A DNA stretch of 64,000 bases from NCBI GenBank assembly GCA_013399305.1, contig VXAI01000015.1:1311965-1375964 (forward strand), read 5' to 3'. The translations under genes and the position numbers were made by a program. The notes beneath the pieces were generated by a model. That model was not told the origin of the DNA. It did no database searches and worked only from the letters and a program-made list of their open reading frames with translations. Positions 1 through 13,600 of this stretch are shown here, in pieces. The first letter of the stretch is position 1. Every line of letters begins with the position of its first letter. The DNA is from Rostratula benghalensis (taxonomy: Eukaryota > Chordata > Aves > Charadriiformes > Rostratulidae).

Positions 1-1507
1 TAGATACTACTCTAGCAGGAAATAAACTTCCCAAGAACAAAACAAGTAAAAGTACCATTAATTTATGCTGCTCACAAACACAGCATACAGCTCACTGATT
101 TAAAAATCTGATATTGAGCTGTAACTTAGTGTATGTCGCTGAAAAATAAAGTGATCCTACTTGCTTAGAAGAGTTGCTGAGAAAAGTTGTTCATAAGCAA
201 GAATCAATTGGACGCATCCTGAGTGACACTGAGCTCATGGGTCAGAAATGGAGAAGAGCTGTACACCTTGTTTCAAACTCAACCAAGAAGGATAAATTAA
301 ATAGGAATGAGACAAAATTCTGAGACTCAAAAATCTTCAAACTCTCCAGAGAAAGGTACTTTCAGAATTTATTCCTCATTTTCCCTTCACTTTTTCTTTC
401 CTGAAAACAGTAAAAACCTCCTAAAATGTACGTTTCTCTTCAGACTAAGTTCTTCTCCTTTTATTGTTCATCTTATTCCTTACAGTACATCTTGCTTCTG
501 TATTGTGAAAATGGTGAAGTCACCTTACTAAAAATCAATTTGTCAATGATTTCAAGAAGAACATTTTGACCCAGAATTGCCCAAATGTACTAGAGTATTG
601 GGGGGGAAGGGAGAGGGGGTGGGGGGAAGCACAGGGTAACTTATGCTTCTTCATACCTCCCTTCCTTTTTCTTAGTTATTCCCATTTTCTCATTATCTTG
701 ATTTTCTAAACAGGTAAGTTTAAGAAAGAGAATTCACAAATATTCAATGAGTAATATCATAACAGTATTTGTGTATTTAAAAAGGTCTGTTCAAAAGTGC
801 CAGACGATTGTTTTGCTTGTATGAAACTTTTTCACTTATAATTCTAGGATCACTTGCATTTGGTAAACACAAAAGTCACCTGACATTTTTGAACCAAATC
901 ACTGATATTTCAAGGCAGAGGATTGCTGACCTGCTTTTTCTATCCCTTCCTTAATACTACAACCTTCTTCCCAAGGCACACCGTAGTAGTTGTTTTCCCA
1001 AACTCAACTGAATTTCACATATTTCTCATAAAGAGCTACCAAATATTTACCATTGTAGACTTCAAAATAAGCTATAGTATGATTTACTTGCTTAATTGTT
1101 AACAATGACATTTTTCACTTTCATAAAGTGCAAGACTGGCTGCTTAAGTTTTCTTCTCTCAAGCTGACTTTTTTTTTTCTAATTTTCCTCAAACTTGAAC
1201 TTCTTCTCTTTGAAAACAGGAAAGTCATGGCTCAATAAAATGGATGTACCAATAGTTTCAAAATGGCAGACTACTGTGAATAAGGCTATATTAGCATTTC
1301 ATTTCTAATATCTGACCCTCTATATTCACAAAGGCTTCCATACTTTTAAAATTAGCTTATTTTCTATAATATGTAGAATACATAAATTGTACAAGGAAAT
1401 AAAAGCAAGCTTTCTCCAAAATATATTAAGGCACAGTAAAATCAAACAAGGGTGTACCATTCATCACTTCAGAATATTCCACTGACATTAAATAATATAT
1501 ATCTTAC
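1..1507. other. Part of a CABIN1 intron; no exon seen
   Basis: AT-rich sequence on the 3' side of CABIN1 exon 20. I looked on the minus strand for the next expected CABIN1 residues and did not find them. The only structured element is a G-run cluster at about 600-626. Confidence 0.7.
600..626 (+). other. G-quadruplex-prone G-run cluster
   Basis: The plus strand carries four G runs (7, 3, 5 and 6 long) separated by AA, AGA and T. This fits the G3+N1-7 quadruplex pattern with very short loops. It lies in a CABIN1 intron and the G-rich strand is the template strand. Confidence 0.5.
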
Positions 1508-1669
1508 CTGCTGTACTGAATGTTCTTCCAGGTACCTTGCTTTGCTTTTTTTGCTAGGGAAACCATACAAACAATAAAAGCACTGTTCCAAGGCTGTTTC
1601 GAGTTCTTCTTTGTATGGATGAGTATCTTCAGAAGTGGATGCTGCAAGTTCTTTTTGCAGTACCTGAAC
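1508..1669 (-). CDS. CABIN1: CABIN1 exon 20 (residues 912-965), last one in the window
   Basis: Acceptor TGTTGTAG precedes GTT CAG GTA, and the exon ends CAGCAG before GTAAGATA. The 54 codons include [20 protein letters not shown] and [15 protein letters not shown], matching mammalian CABIN1 just before its conserved V-D-L-I-W-E-D segment. That segment is not found between 1 and 1507, so the next exon lies off the left edge. Confidence 0.93.
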
Positions 1670-4600
1670 CTACAACACCACAAATTACCAATGAAAAAGT
1701 AATCTGAAGATTGCATTAAACTTCTTAGTTGTGTGAAGGCAGATGATGAAAACAACATTAAGGAACTATACAGATTTTTCCCCAATTGCAACTAAATATT
1801 ATTCATATTTCTGTAAACCAGTCTCACATAAGTAATTTCAATGGCACCGTAACTGCAATAAAGGGCTCTTATTTTTTTGCTATGTTAACTCATGAACTCT
1901 TGTCTATAATCAATGAGACTAGATACCAGCTTAATGTTTCAGACTTAGGATCATGAAAATTTTTCCACTACACACCAAGTTAATTCGGAGAATATAAATG
2001 CTACAGTTTGCCAAACCTGTGAATAAGAAAAAGGCGTGGAAGAATTTCTCCCTAATTCACAAACACCAGTTTCCTCTGCATGGAAAAAAGGGGGTGGTGA
2101 GGACTTCGCAGAAAAAGCAGGGGCAGTGAATGAAAAGCTGGCTGAAAGGGATACGGAATTGCACAGCATGAACAGCATTATACAGATGGCTACACACCAA
2201 GGAAAGCGGCTGGACTGATCACAAATGACTAAACACTGTAGCAAGTTGCTATCTTTAACTTCAACATTACAAAAAAAAAAGAAGTACCCATCAGTAGCAT
2301 ATTTTGGAAGATGCTATTACTCTAAAACATTCATTAAAGAAAAACACAACTGAATGCCAAAAGACAAAAGACATTTCTTTGAAAAGTTTTACTAAGGTTC
2401 CTTAAAAAAAAAAAAAAAAAGAACACATCCAGGAAGACATTTCAATGTCAATAAAAATATGTTCACCACGAACCATCCGTGAAGCAGGATTTTGGATCTT
2501 TATTTCAAAAACCAAACCACAAGTAATCACTGACGTTTAAGAATCAACTCCAACATGTCCCCCTACGAAATTTAAATTAAAAAATGAAATGTGTAAGTAG
2601 AAATTACTTTCATAATATCTTATACATCCAGTAACAATATGCCATGTGTGTATCCCCAGTATTGGAATGCACCTGTTATGCTTAAAACTCATTTGAGGTG
2701 GCAGAAGAGAAACGTTCCTACTGTAATCATTATTTAGGAGACTGAAAGGTACAGAAAAATACCAAGTTCTCCACTGTCATTTGCTTCTACAGTTTCAGGA
2801 AATTGCATACCACCAGGAGAGTTCTAGCAACTGACAGGTATTTTCCTTTAACATTTTTGCTCTGATAGAAAGCACCAACTTTAATTTATTCCTTGTAGTA
2901 AGATCTGACTTCTCCAAACCAGCCATACCCATTTCTCAAGACACCCGTTAACCTAGGACTTTTCTCAACTTAAATTCTGCAGTCATGAATTGAAAATGCA
3001 AAACATTCACCTATTTGCAATTTGTATACAAGCTCATCATATTCCTTTTACAGTACTTCAGCTGCCTGTTTATCACCATTGATCATTTTTCAACATCTAG
3101 GATTGCAAACTCAATTATTTATGCATACGAAGCATGCTACAAGCAGCTTTTCATCATGATTGGCTTTCCTGACACTACAAACACTGCACTTCATCACGAG
3201 GCAAAATTCTGTCATTCTTCATGTAAGAAGCTCATTTGTAAGTGCTGGGATTAACTATAAGTAGTTAATTCTCTTCTGCTTAAAAGATCAATACGCTAAG
3301 AACAAGGAACCGTTTATTAGGAGCCAAACCCCTGAAAAATAAGAGTAAAGACAATTCTCAAAGACATTTCAATGAAATTTTGAATCACAGCAGACATTTT
3401 ACTTCCACTACTTTTCCTGTAAGAATCTGTGAATGTTTTAAATTTACCAAAAGTGTAGATAAATAAATTGAAATGAAGATGTAAGCATCACAGGATGCAT
3501 AACAAAAGTGTGATATTCCTATGGCTGCATACAAAAACCACCTCTAAAACCAGCAACAGAATTCTCACTCAAGCAGTGTTCAAAGCAGTCTCCTGTGTTC
3601 TTATTCACCTTTTAAATTCTTGGCAGTAGCCCAGAATTGTCCTTAATAATTCATACTTTGACTGTTGCTAAAGGACTTAACTAATATTCACATCTCTTGT
3701 ACACCACCTTCAGCCACAAGCGATACCTCAACACAGTTCCCCTGCAGAAGATGAACATTTAATACCAGTCCAGAAAAACACACTCTCGGTTCAACAGTCT
3801 CGAAGCTGCCTTTCTCTTCAAATAAGTCATCCCATTTTATCTTTGTCTTTCCTTACCCTTTCAACACTCTCTTTTCTCTGAAACTGAAATTCTTGTGCTC
3901 GATAATACCATACTATATTTTAGTTGAAGACTAAAATTGACTGAAAATTGAGTATTTTATTCAAAGTACCTGATGACATTTGCAAAGATCCAGCTGTAAA
4001 TACATTCACAGCTCTCAGTTATCTCTGGTTTATCCAGATTCACAGGGCATACTATCAGATTGCTCAGGCTGTGGAAACAGGCACACTACGCAGACACAAT
4101 TTAGATTCATCACGGCATCTGCGGGCAAGCTTGAGCCAGAAAACAGGCTATCTATTTTCAGAAAGCAGAGAGTCTGAGCTAATAAGCCCTCTGGACCCAA
4201 GGCAGATCCTTGCAGAGGCAGCTCAGGTGTATCAGCATTGTGCTCCTAATACCAGGGAGACTGAGGAGAGTAGGATGCAGAGATAATCTAATAGTGCTAC
4301 ACTGAGTCAGCCTCAGTTCAAACACTGTTCATTAGCTCCAGCCTGACCAGGGCGAGCTGGCTCCTGCAGAACCCCTCGGGCTTTCTGTGCCATTCTTCCC
4401 AGCTGTCTGAGTTCCTGTCCTAGGCACGCTGCTGCTCAAACGCAGAGGTAGATGGGGCCTGGCACTGAGCTGTGGCTAATGAGCTCCAGGGAGCACTGAG
4501 AAGGAAAATTAAGAGATTCCCGAGTAGCTCTATGGAGAGATACTCATGATTTTCCCTTGGCTGAAGGTAATAAACCTCAATGAAGTCAGGACAAATCTGT

Positions 4601-7600
4601 AAAGTGCCACTGAGTAACCTGTGTGGAGCACTGCCCAATGACTCCTACGGAACCACATTATCTGCGGTTTGCCAACAGCCGGCCTCCCTCAGGTGTCAGC
4701 ACAGTGTAAAGCTGACTGCACTTCAGCTTCTAACCTAAGGATAACGTGAGGAATCAGCAACACACACCGTAGAAGAGATATTCTCCTTCAACTGTGGCAA
4801 ATTTCTGTTCTAGTATAACAACTGAACCTCAAGGAATAATCTTAAAAAGGTCAACAACAACTGCACAACTCCTTTCATCTAATAGTGCTACAGCATTACT
4901 ATCCAGAGAAACATTTCTGGAGTGTATTAGATCTTCTAACTCACTCATGTGAACAACATCATAAAGAACAGCCTTCAGACACAGGGAAGCAAAGCACTCC
5001 TGTAATTCTTCATTCTCATCATCGTTGCTCAATAGACAGACTCTATATGTGTATTTGACGTACATGAAAACAACAGAACTAGTATTATTATTTTTTTTTA
5101 AGTCTGTTGTATAAAATCAAGGCAGGTATAATCAAACAAGTCAATTTTAATCAACAGCGGAACAACCAAATACATCACAGCTTCAGGCCCAAATCTGGGT
5201 AAACCCATGCAGTCCCCGAGTGATCAATAGTATTCCAGACACGTAACCAAGGGCAGACAATGGCCTGCAAATCTTTACTCTTGTGATGTGCAAGAAACAA
5301 ATAAGTTTAACTACAACATTCACACCTGAGTTTTCCTGGCTGACAGTTAAATATGCTCTTTTTTACATGTTAAGTAGCATTTACCTACATTGAAAATGTG
5401 CAAACTTTACATAACACTTGACAAATTGAGTTCTGTGAAGTGAGCAACATATTTAGAATCACTGAGACAAAATGAATATGGAATCCCTCTGGGTTATTTT
5501 AGTAGCAATTCCAAAGAAGTAACACTACAGTTTTTCTTAGCTTGTGAATGATGCTCAGTACTATCAGATTGCTTGGTAACTCCTCTTTCAAATCCTATCA
5601 AATTCTTTCAAATAAAATTCTAGTGCAAGAAGCCAAATTGAGAAGAAAAATCAGAAGAAAGTAATTATTTTTCTTGGTGAGACAAGTCCACAGAACAATG
5701 GAAATTATGTCAGGAAATAAATTGTTCTCAGGTTTATTTTCCATTTCCACACTCAAGAGTTCATTTCTATTACTTGCCAGATTTTTGAAAACTGACTTCC
5801 AGAGTACGTAACTTTTTTACTCTTATATTTAGGTATGCTGTCATTCTTCTTGCATTCTCTATTCTTAATTTCTCTTTCTCTTTTCCCTAACATGAGTTCT
5901 CCCAATTAAGACTTTTGAATATCATTCTGACTACTGAACATGACTCTTGATTTCTTGTCTTTCTAAGAAGAAATTACCGTTCAACGTATTTTTAGAAGCA
6001 AAGACTATACTCACATTCCTCCATATAAGGGTCACTAATACTTGAAACTTAGCCCTCACAGTCTGGGATGACAGAAAAATGTCCTTAAAAAATTAATTTT
6101 GCTTTATATAAAACTTAAAACTTCAAGCTTCATCTGAAAACAACAGTTAAAGTATTCTTGGTCCCATGTACCAAGTTGCTCAGCTTTGCTGCCAGGTATC
6201 CACATCCCTACTACCAACTATCCACATCACTGCTCCATTATTTTAATTCCCTTTTATCCTTGTGTTATTGGAGAAGAAAAGTAGACCTGAATATAATTGA
6301 GGCTAATTTAACAGCACGTGAGAGGAAACACAAGTTCTCATTGTCACGTCATGTCTATCTCACCTATGCATAATTGAGTAGAATTCTGTTTCTGATACCA
6401 TTAATTATGAGTGCTAAATCTACTTAACTTCAAAATCTGTATCCAATACTTGATCTCTGAAGCATGGTATACAAGAAAACTGATCTCACATGGGCAGAAG
6501 AGCTATGCAACATTACTGGCGATGGCTTTAACAGCATTTCTGCACTCCCAGTGTTTAATACTCATTTCTGGAGAACTAACTGGCTCACCCATCCTGCTAT
6601 GGTTTGGTTACTTTCTGGTGTTACACTTCTTGTGGGGAACCAGAGTTACCTGCTCCTGCAGCAAACTGCCAAGCTTACTCACTTTTTTCTGTCTGAAAGA
6701 CTGAAGTGCACAAACCGCTCAGATGGCACACACCTCTTCCCCAAGGTTTGCCATTTCTGTCTGGCCTAACTTACCTCCTGGCTGGGGGACAAAAGCCATG
6801 GCCACTGCTTTTATTGGAACAGGAAGCATGCTTCATCCAGAGAGATAGCTCACCTTCCAGCAAGACATTTGAGAGATAAGCAGGAAAGATGGGGTTTTCT
6901 GTTTTGCCTGTTATTTTTTCTGACATTCCTCGTGCTGTCTAGTTAGTAGACTTGGGGTGACTATTCACCTTCAACAGTTGTGAATTTAGAATTGTTACTC
7001 TTAATTCTCAGAGGGCAGCTGAAAATTAAGAGTTAGATTACTGAGTAAAATGTTCTTTGGGTATCTTAAAAAAATTTTTGAATTTAGATCAGAGTAAACC
7101 ACTGCTGCAAGCAGGGCAGGGGTGTGGCTGAGCTACCACACACAGGAGAAGACAAAAATGGACAGAGATTCAGTTTTCAGATTGTCCCTTTCCACAGATC
7201 ACCAACTGCAAGCTGTTGTATACGTTCATTACAAAAAATAAAACACAACTAACCTCTGACTTCACCACAGGAAAGAATATACAGCAATGACAAATTAGCA
7301 TATTGCCAGTCATCTGGATGAATCCTGGTAAGAGCTAAAATTTTTTTATTAGCTTCCAACATTATCTTTGTTTATTTTTAAGAGTAGAAGATGCATCTTC
7401 TGAAGATAAACACTGCAAAATTCAAGTAATTCAATGGAAGTTTTATCATGATCAATGGCTGATACAGGCCTATCGTTCTCCTAATTAAACATTTTTCTGG
7501 TGCTTTCTCTTACAGGGCAAGGTAGATCATTTACTAATTCCCATTTGAGATACTTAAGCACAGAGCTGGTTATCCAAAGGCACCTCTTGTCTGACAAACC

Positions 7601-10600
7601 GTCCCATGTAGAAAGCATATTCATGGACAAGGGTCTGGAATAACAAGCTTTAGCTACTCAGATAAAAACTGACCAAGATGTTCATGCATTTGTCTAGGAG
7701 AAGTAGTAACTGTAACATGAAGATAAGGCAATAAACAATCAAATATAACTTTGAAGTTGTTCCCTGCTTTGAGATGGGGGGTGGCCAGATGAATTTCAGG
7801 TGTCCCTTTCAACCTAAATTATTCTATGACGCTAACACTTACATAAAACCTGAGAAGAGCGCCATCAGAATTGCAACACCAGGATCTTCTTCCCAAATAC
7901 TCATGAGCAGTGTTCAGCAGCATGAGTGAAGAAGGCAACATAGGGGTATCCGGACTTACTGAAAGAAAGAAGTTGGTAAATATTTAAGTGGCAGAGAACT
8001 GAGTTAAATCCAACTAGCCAATGCTTCATCTGGCAAAAAGAAGTTTCCTCAGCAATAGGAAAGTGATGTTTGCATACATCTCTACTTCCTTCAGCCAGCA
8101 AGATAAGACAACAAACAAGTATTTTCTTATTTATATTCCAGATCTAGATGGTTGCAAGCTCAGCTCCAATAAGTAAAAGTGAATCATTAACCTACCTTCT
8201 TCTCCCTGGTTCTGCTGCTGCTGGCAGCAAAGGGATCGAAAAGCCTCTTCCTCATGCTGGATGATCCTGTGCAGGATAATCCACGGAAGCACTGACGAGA
8301 CATATGGTTCTTTTGGTTCTTCCTGAACTGCCATGCTGCAGTCTATGATCTAAAAAGGAAACAGACATACAAAGTGATACAAAATAAACATCAGCTGTGA
8401 ATCCTTTTCTAAACAAGTTGGTAATGCATTTTATCCTGAGGAAATAATCTAAAAATGAGTCTCAGCATCTCATAATGAGTGGTGGTAAAAGTCCTACACA
8501 TCAGGTCAAACGGTGTGGGGAAGGGTAGATCATTTCCTTTACCCAGTTCCTCTTGCATCCTCATTTTCTAGATAGTTATTTCTCTGTTAAGACCATATAC
8601 AAACAATTCAAAGTAAGCAAGTGGGCAGCATAAATTCTTAGTGTTAGTCGGCCTCAATGCATACAAAATTTATCTACAACTCAGCAAAGAAGAGGAACTG
8701 GGATAAAAAGAATTCCTGATTCCTTTAGCAGCTCTTGCAACTGTTAAAGACCAACTAGAATCACTATCAGATGCTATATAAATGATGTAGCTGAATAAAT
8801 TCTGAGCAATGCAATGCTATGTCATGGAACCATTGTCCTAGCATTTCTCACAGGCAACTGTCCGTTTTATTGCCACAGTGCCAGAAATTCCTGAGGTCCT
8901 ATACTCTTCACATTCTCTCTCATATACAGCTTTGCTATTAGTATTTATGTAGATAAAGAAGAGCATTTATTATTACTGCAGAAACCATTTAGGATATTAC
9001 AATGAATAGTCTGTTTTCCAGAATTCTAGTACATTCCTTAAGACAGTGACAGATAACTATATACGAAGTATAATTTTTGTATCTATCTGAGTAGTGAACA
9101 ACCTTGGCTTTTACTGAAAATGGAGATTTGAGAATTGCAAGCACATGGAGTTTTGACAATAACTAGACTAGCTTCTTAACAGAACAAAGTCTGCCATTTG
9201 TTACCTGGACTGAAAAATATTCATTCAGTACTTTTCAGGTTCAAAGATACCTTTATTTAAAAGGCTGAAATTAGCTGCATGAGTAGTGCTAGAAACAGCT
9301 CACACATCACTTTTCTCCTGTCCTTGTCACCTTCTCTGTTTTTACAGCACTTGCAAGCAACTCCATGATGTTCACAAGACTTGCAGGATCTTGTCTTCTC
9401 ACATACAGCCAGGATCAGGGCCATAACTTACAAACTGCACCCAGCCAGCCCAGTCTTTGCATTACCACCACTTCAAATAGTGTAATAGTCTTGATCCTTG
9501 GGTTACCTTACTACAATTCTTTGATCATTTTGAGGAGCTCAGTGTTTGAAGGTACCTGCCATTACTGATTCTAGCACAGGTGTGCTCAGTGCATGTCTAA
9601 TATGCCGAAATGAAAATGAAGACTGGGAAGGTAATGCTCATTTTCCCCTGACCTTCCCTCGAAAAAAATGTAACCCAAAACCAGCCCCGCGAGCGGGTGG
9701 CAATTCAGACACAGCAGCTGCACTGGGCCTGAAGGTCTGTAGCACACAATACCTCTTTTCAAGTGCACGTGAACAGGTTACCTGAATCAGGTTGTTTGTT
9801 AATCGAACGAGGCTTGGAGTTACAGAAGAGTCTTTCAGGATGCTGTTGACTGATGATAATGAAGTATCTATTCCTGTGAGCAGTTGTGTTACCGTAGCAA
9901 CCCACTCTTCTTTAGCAGAGGCTGCTGTCATATTAATCATCTGTTGAATTGCTTCATTCAAGGCAACTTCTGAGCGTTCAAAGCATTGTTTGTAATCTTT
10001 CAGTTTGAGCAGGGAGTCCTAGGGAATGTAAATACAAAAAAAAAATTTAGTATAAGGATGAAGGGTTTATTTTAAACTATGAATGCACAGCAAGGCAAAG
10101 CAATACGCTGTTAACCTGGTTACTTCAATGAAATGATAACAGAACACATTTCAATAGAACATTAAAAAACCAAACAATTGAGAATTGAATGGCCCCTGGA
10201 TGACAAATACAGAAGCAGGATCAATTTCAAGAAAATGATCACTGAATCTTTCTGCTTGAATAACAGAGGCAAGAAAAATTACATTCAGGAAAGGGATGGC
10301 TTTCTCATGATATGCAGTTGAACAGAGTCCCTACAGAAACAGGGTTTGGATCTTTATGACCTCATACTACCATTTTATTACTTCATAAATAACAAAATAG
10401 CAACTATAAGGCTAGCATTATAGCAACATCCTCCTGCTGCTTTCTACTCTACCAGGTTTGGGTCATGAAATGGCATGGAGGCTGTAGGAATTGCTTCAGT
10501 CCAGTTAAAAGAGCACCAGTCTTTTTTTGTGCAACTTTTTCCCCCCGCCCAGAGAATCCCACAGGCTGGAATTCAAATTGTTCCTATATTTGAGTTCATT

Positions 10601-13600
10601 TGTACACTAATATTCGTAGTGTCAGATGGACTAAACCTATAGCTGTTATATTGGATGCATCTATCAATGGTTTGTCATTTATGCAGAACAGATACACCAC
10701 ATCATAAATATAATTCATATGCTAGATAACTCTTAAGTTTCAGGATGGTTGTACATCACCACACAGTCATCAACATCAGCAAAAGCAGGAAGTATTTGCC
10801 ACAGAGGCAGACAGCATGAATCCATCCATATGATGTCTCTGCAAATGATCAAAGTTTATTTGAATTTACAGTTTTTCTGACCATTCCAGGTAGGTCTCAG
10901 ACATCTTGTATCTTTAGCCACGTTCTCAGTTAGCAAAAGCTGGCATATTGCTAATGATGTCCATAAAGCTATGCTGCTCAGATCATTTGCAGATTTGGTT
11001 CCACATTTTGCTTCGTAAATAACACCTGTTAACACCTGCTCTACAAATCTTTCCATTCCGTTTTCAAAAATAAGTCTTTATTCATAGAATGCTTTGGTTT
11101 GGAAGGGACCTTAAGCAGCACCTCCCTTACTAAAAAAGTAGTAAGTATCCTTTTTTAAGAAACAAAACAAACCTGTAGGAGAAGCAGCTGAGCTGGTCTC
11201 TCTGGTATGGACGTAACAAATTCCAGATGTTTTGCTCTGCCATAACCATTAAAGCTTAATGTTGGACGAAGCAGATGCACCACCGCATTATAATCCCCTG
11301 CCTCATACAGTCGTTGGATCTCTTCCAAAGACTGGCATCTCTCCAAAGATTTTAGGTTCTTTTCAATCTGCAAAGATCACAGATGACACAATCCAACTTC
11401 AATTTTGTCTTGACGCACATTTGACTACTGATATTTCTCCCAGCAGTTCAGCTATGAAGCTATGTGAACTCTACACCTACAACCAGGAATACAAACCAGG
11501 AAGAAAACACCTACCCACCTGTAACGCTTCACTCATTCCACCCATTTTTAATTACTGTATAGTATGTGACTTCCATACTCTAATGACTTAACACATTTTC
11601 TTTGCCTCAAATCCCAGTATCACACATTTCTACACTGCAATTATACATCCATCATATGGACTTCAAAGTGAAAATAGCATCTGCTGTGTTGGAGCTCATC
11701 CCCCACAACAGCAATAGAAAGAATAAAAGATGGACATCCCTTTGTTTAAAAGCATATGCAAATTGTTATGTGAAAAACAGACTGCTGAGGTAAAGAGCTC
11801 ATTTAAGCAAAGGTGAAATTTATGTTTTAGAACAGAAAATGGTACAATAATCTAGTGTTTTACAAGCACTTGAAAATTAATTCTTACCTCTTCTAAAGAA
11901 ACAAGAGAATCAACATGTAGATTAGGTAATCGTATCACGATGTTACATTCATTGCCAGCTTTAGCTTGCATTGTAGTGGAGTTCTGTAGCATTTCAGTGC
12001 AGATGTCATAGTTTTCAAGTGCCTGTTCCATGTCTCCCTACAGAACCAGCACAGAGGAAGACAAACAAACAACAAAATCCTAGAGATCTGTCTGCATCAA
12101 GGGTTTCTAAAGCATGTAGAAAATATTTAAATTCATTGCAGGCACTGTTAGCGTGACTACTTCATATCCTCCTGAATAAAAATAAAATCAAATGGACAAT
12201 CTCAAATTAAAAAAAAAAAAAGCCAAAAAAAAAAAAGAGCAGTGACTTTAATGACAGGTAAATCAAATCAGAGAACTAGAATTCAACTTGCATAAATTTG
12301 AAAGATGAATATGGATTGCTAAAATCCTTTTCCTCTGAAGTTTTGCTCTTCTGCGTTTTTAATTTGACCCATTGTTTCTATTTGCACAAGAACCATTCAT
12401 TTATTCCGCAGGGTGAATGCATTCTATTCGCTCTGGTCAACGGAAGCAAATACTTCAGTTCAGTAGTCAGGAGAACACAAACTGCACAGTCAACAAGTAA
12501 CTGTATCTAAATAAAAAAATGGCAGTAGTTGTATAAGAACTCTCTGTTTTCCTCAAGTAAGTTTATTAAAAAGGAATCTTTACACGCAAACAATACAAGT
12601 GGAAGGAACTGGTTAGGTCACACTTATGAAACTGACTCACATTCTTAGCTGACAATTGACTGACACATAATTGATGCATAAACAAACTCTCTGATGTCCT
12701 GAAGAAGCAACAGTTGGAGGGAAAAAGAGTCTTGGATCAAATAACATTTCTTTCAAATTATTCCCTTAGTGATATGTTCAAAACTCTCTGCACCAAAATC
12801 TGCATATTAAATTACACATCTACAAAATCATGCTGCCCTGAAAACGCAGAGGGCAGAGTAATAGAACATACCATCCACTTCAGTTGAAAACTGCGTTTTG
12901 GAATGTCTGGGACTTTGATAATATCCACTTGTCCAGGTCCCAAAAAATCCACATTCTGCAGCTACACAATTCTACTCCATATAACTTTGGTCTACATCTA
13001 TTTTTTTAAGCAGATCACGAGCTAATTTAAACAGATTTACATATTAAATGGATCTAAATATTAGCTTAGCACGTGAGACCTCCTACTTAATTTCCACCTC
13101 TCCCTTTGGGGATAGTTAATTACATTAAAGAGTAAAATGAAATTGCTACAGTTTGAGCTGATTTTATCTGCATACTTAAAGTGCTGGTATTCCTAAATCA
13201 CCTATAGTGTCTCTGAACAACATCAATTTTAATTTGGGAAAGGTTTTACTTATTAAAATCAAACGTGAAACAAACCTGCAGTGCTTGAAAGCGAGCTTTC
13301 AGCCAATACACCCGAGTGACAAACTCCATCCAGCCTTCCTCAAATAAATCTCGCTGTGAGGATGCAAATGACAACTGCAACAGGTCTCCCAAGAAATGTG
13401 TTCCTGGGAAGTCAGGACCAAACTTTCCATTCACAGAGGCAGCAGGACAATTTCGTGGAGAAACTGCAAATCAGTTAATTAGATGTTATCATAAAGTTAC
13501 TAGTTACTATCATGAAGAGAGTCCCGCATGTTAGTAATTCAAAAATACTGATCTACTTTCAGGCAAACAAGTGACAGACCAGACCTGAAAGATACTCATT

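Larger units (their letters stand above)
1670..7842. other. Large CABIN1 intron 19 (about 6.2 kb)
   Basis: Exons 19 and 20 join in frame (codon boundary, F-Y then V-Q-V), so no CABIN1 coding exon is missing from this stretch. It contains a CR1 3' fragment at its 5' end (7762-7830) and an unassigned protein-like minus-strand ORF at 4829-5065. Other short open frames, such as the plus-strand 3948-4286, show nothing recognisable. Confidence 0.75.

Noticed and set aside
3948..4286. 112-codon plus-strand ORF in CABIN1 intron 19
   Set aside because: No recognisable domain, antisense to the host gene, no clear splice frame, and composition typical of chance ORFs.
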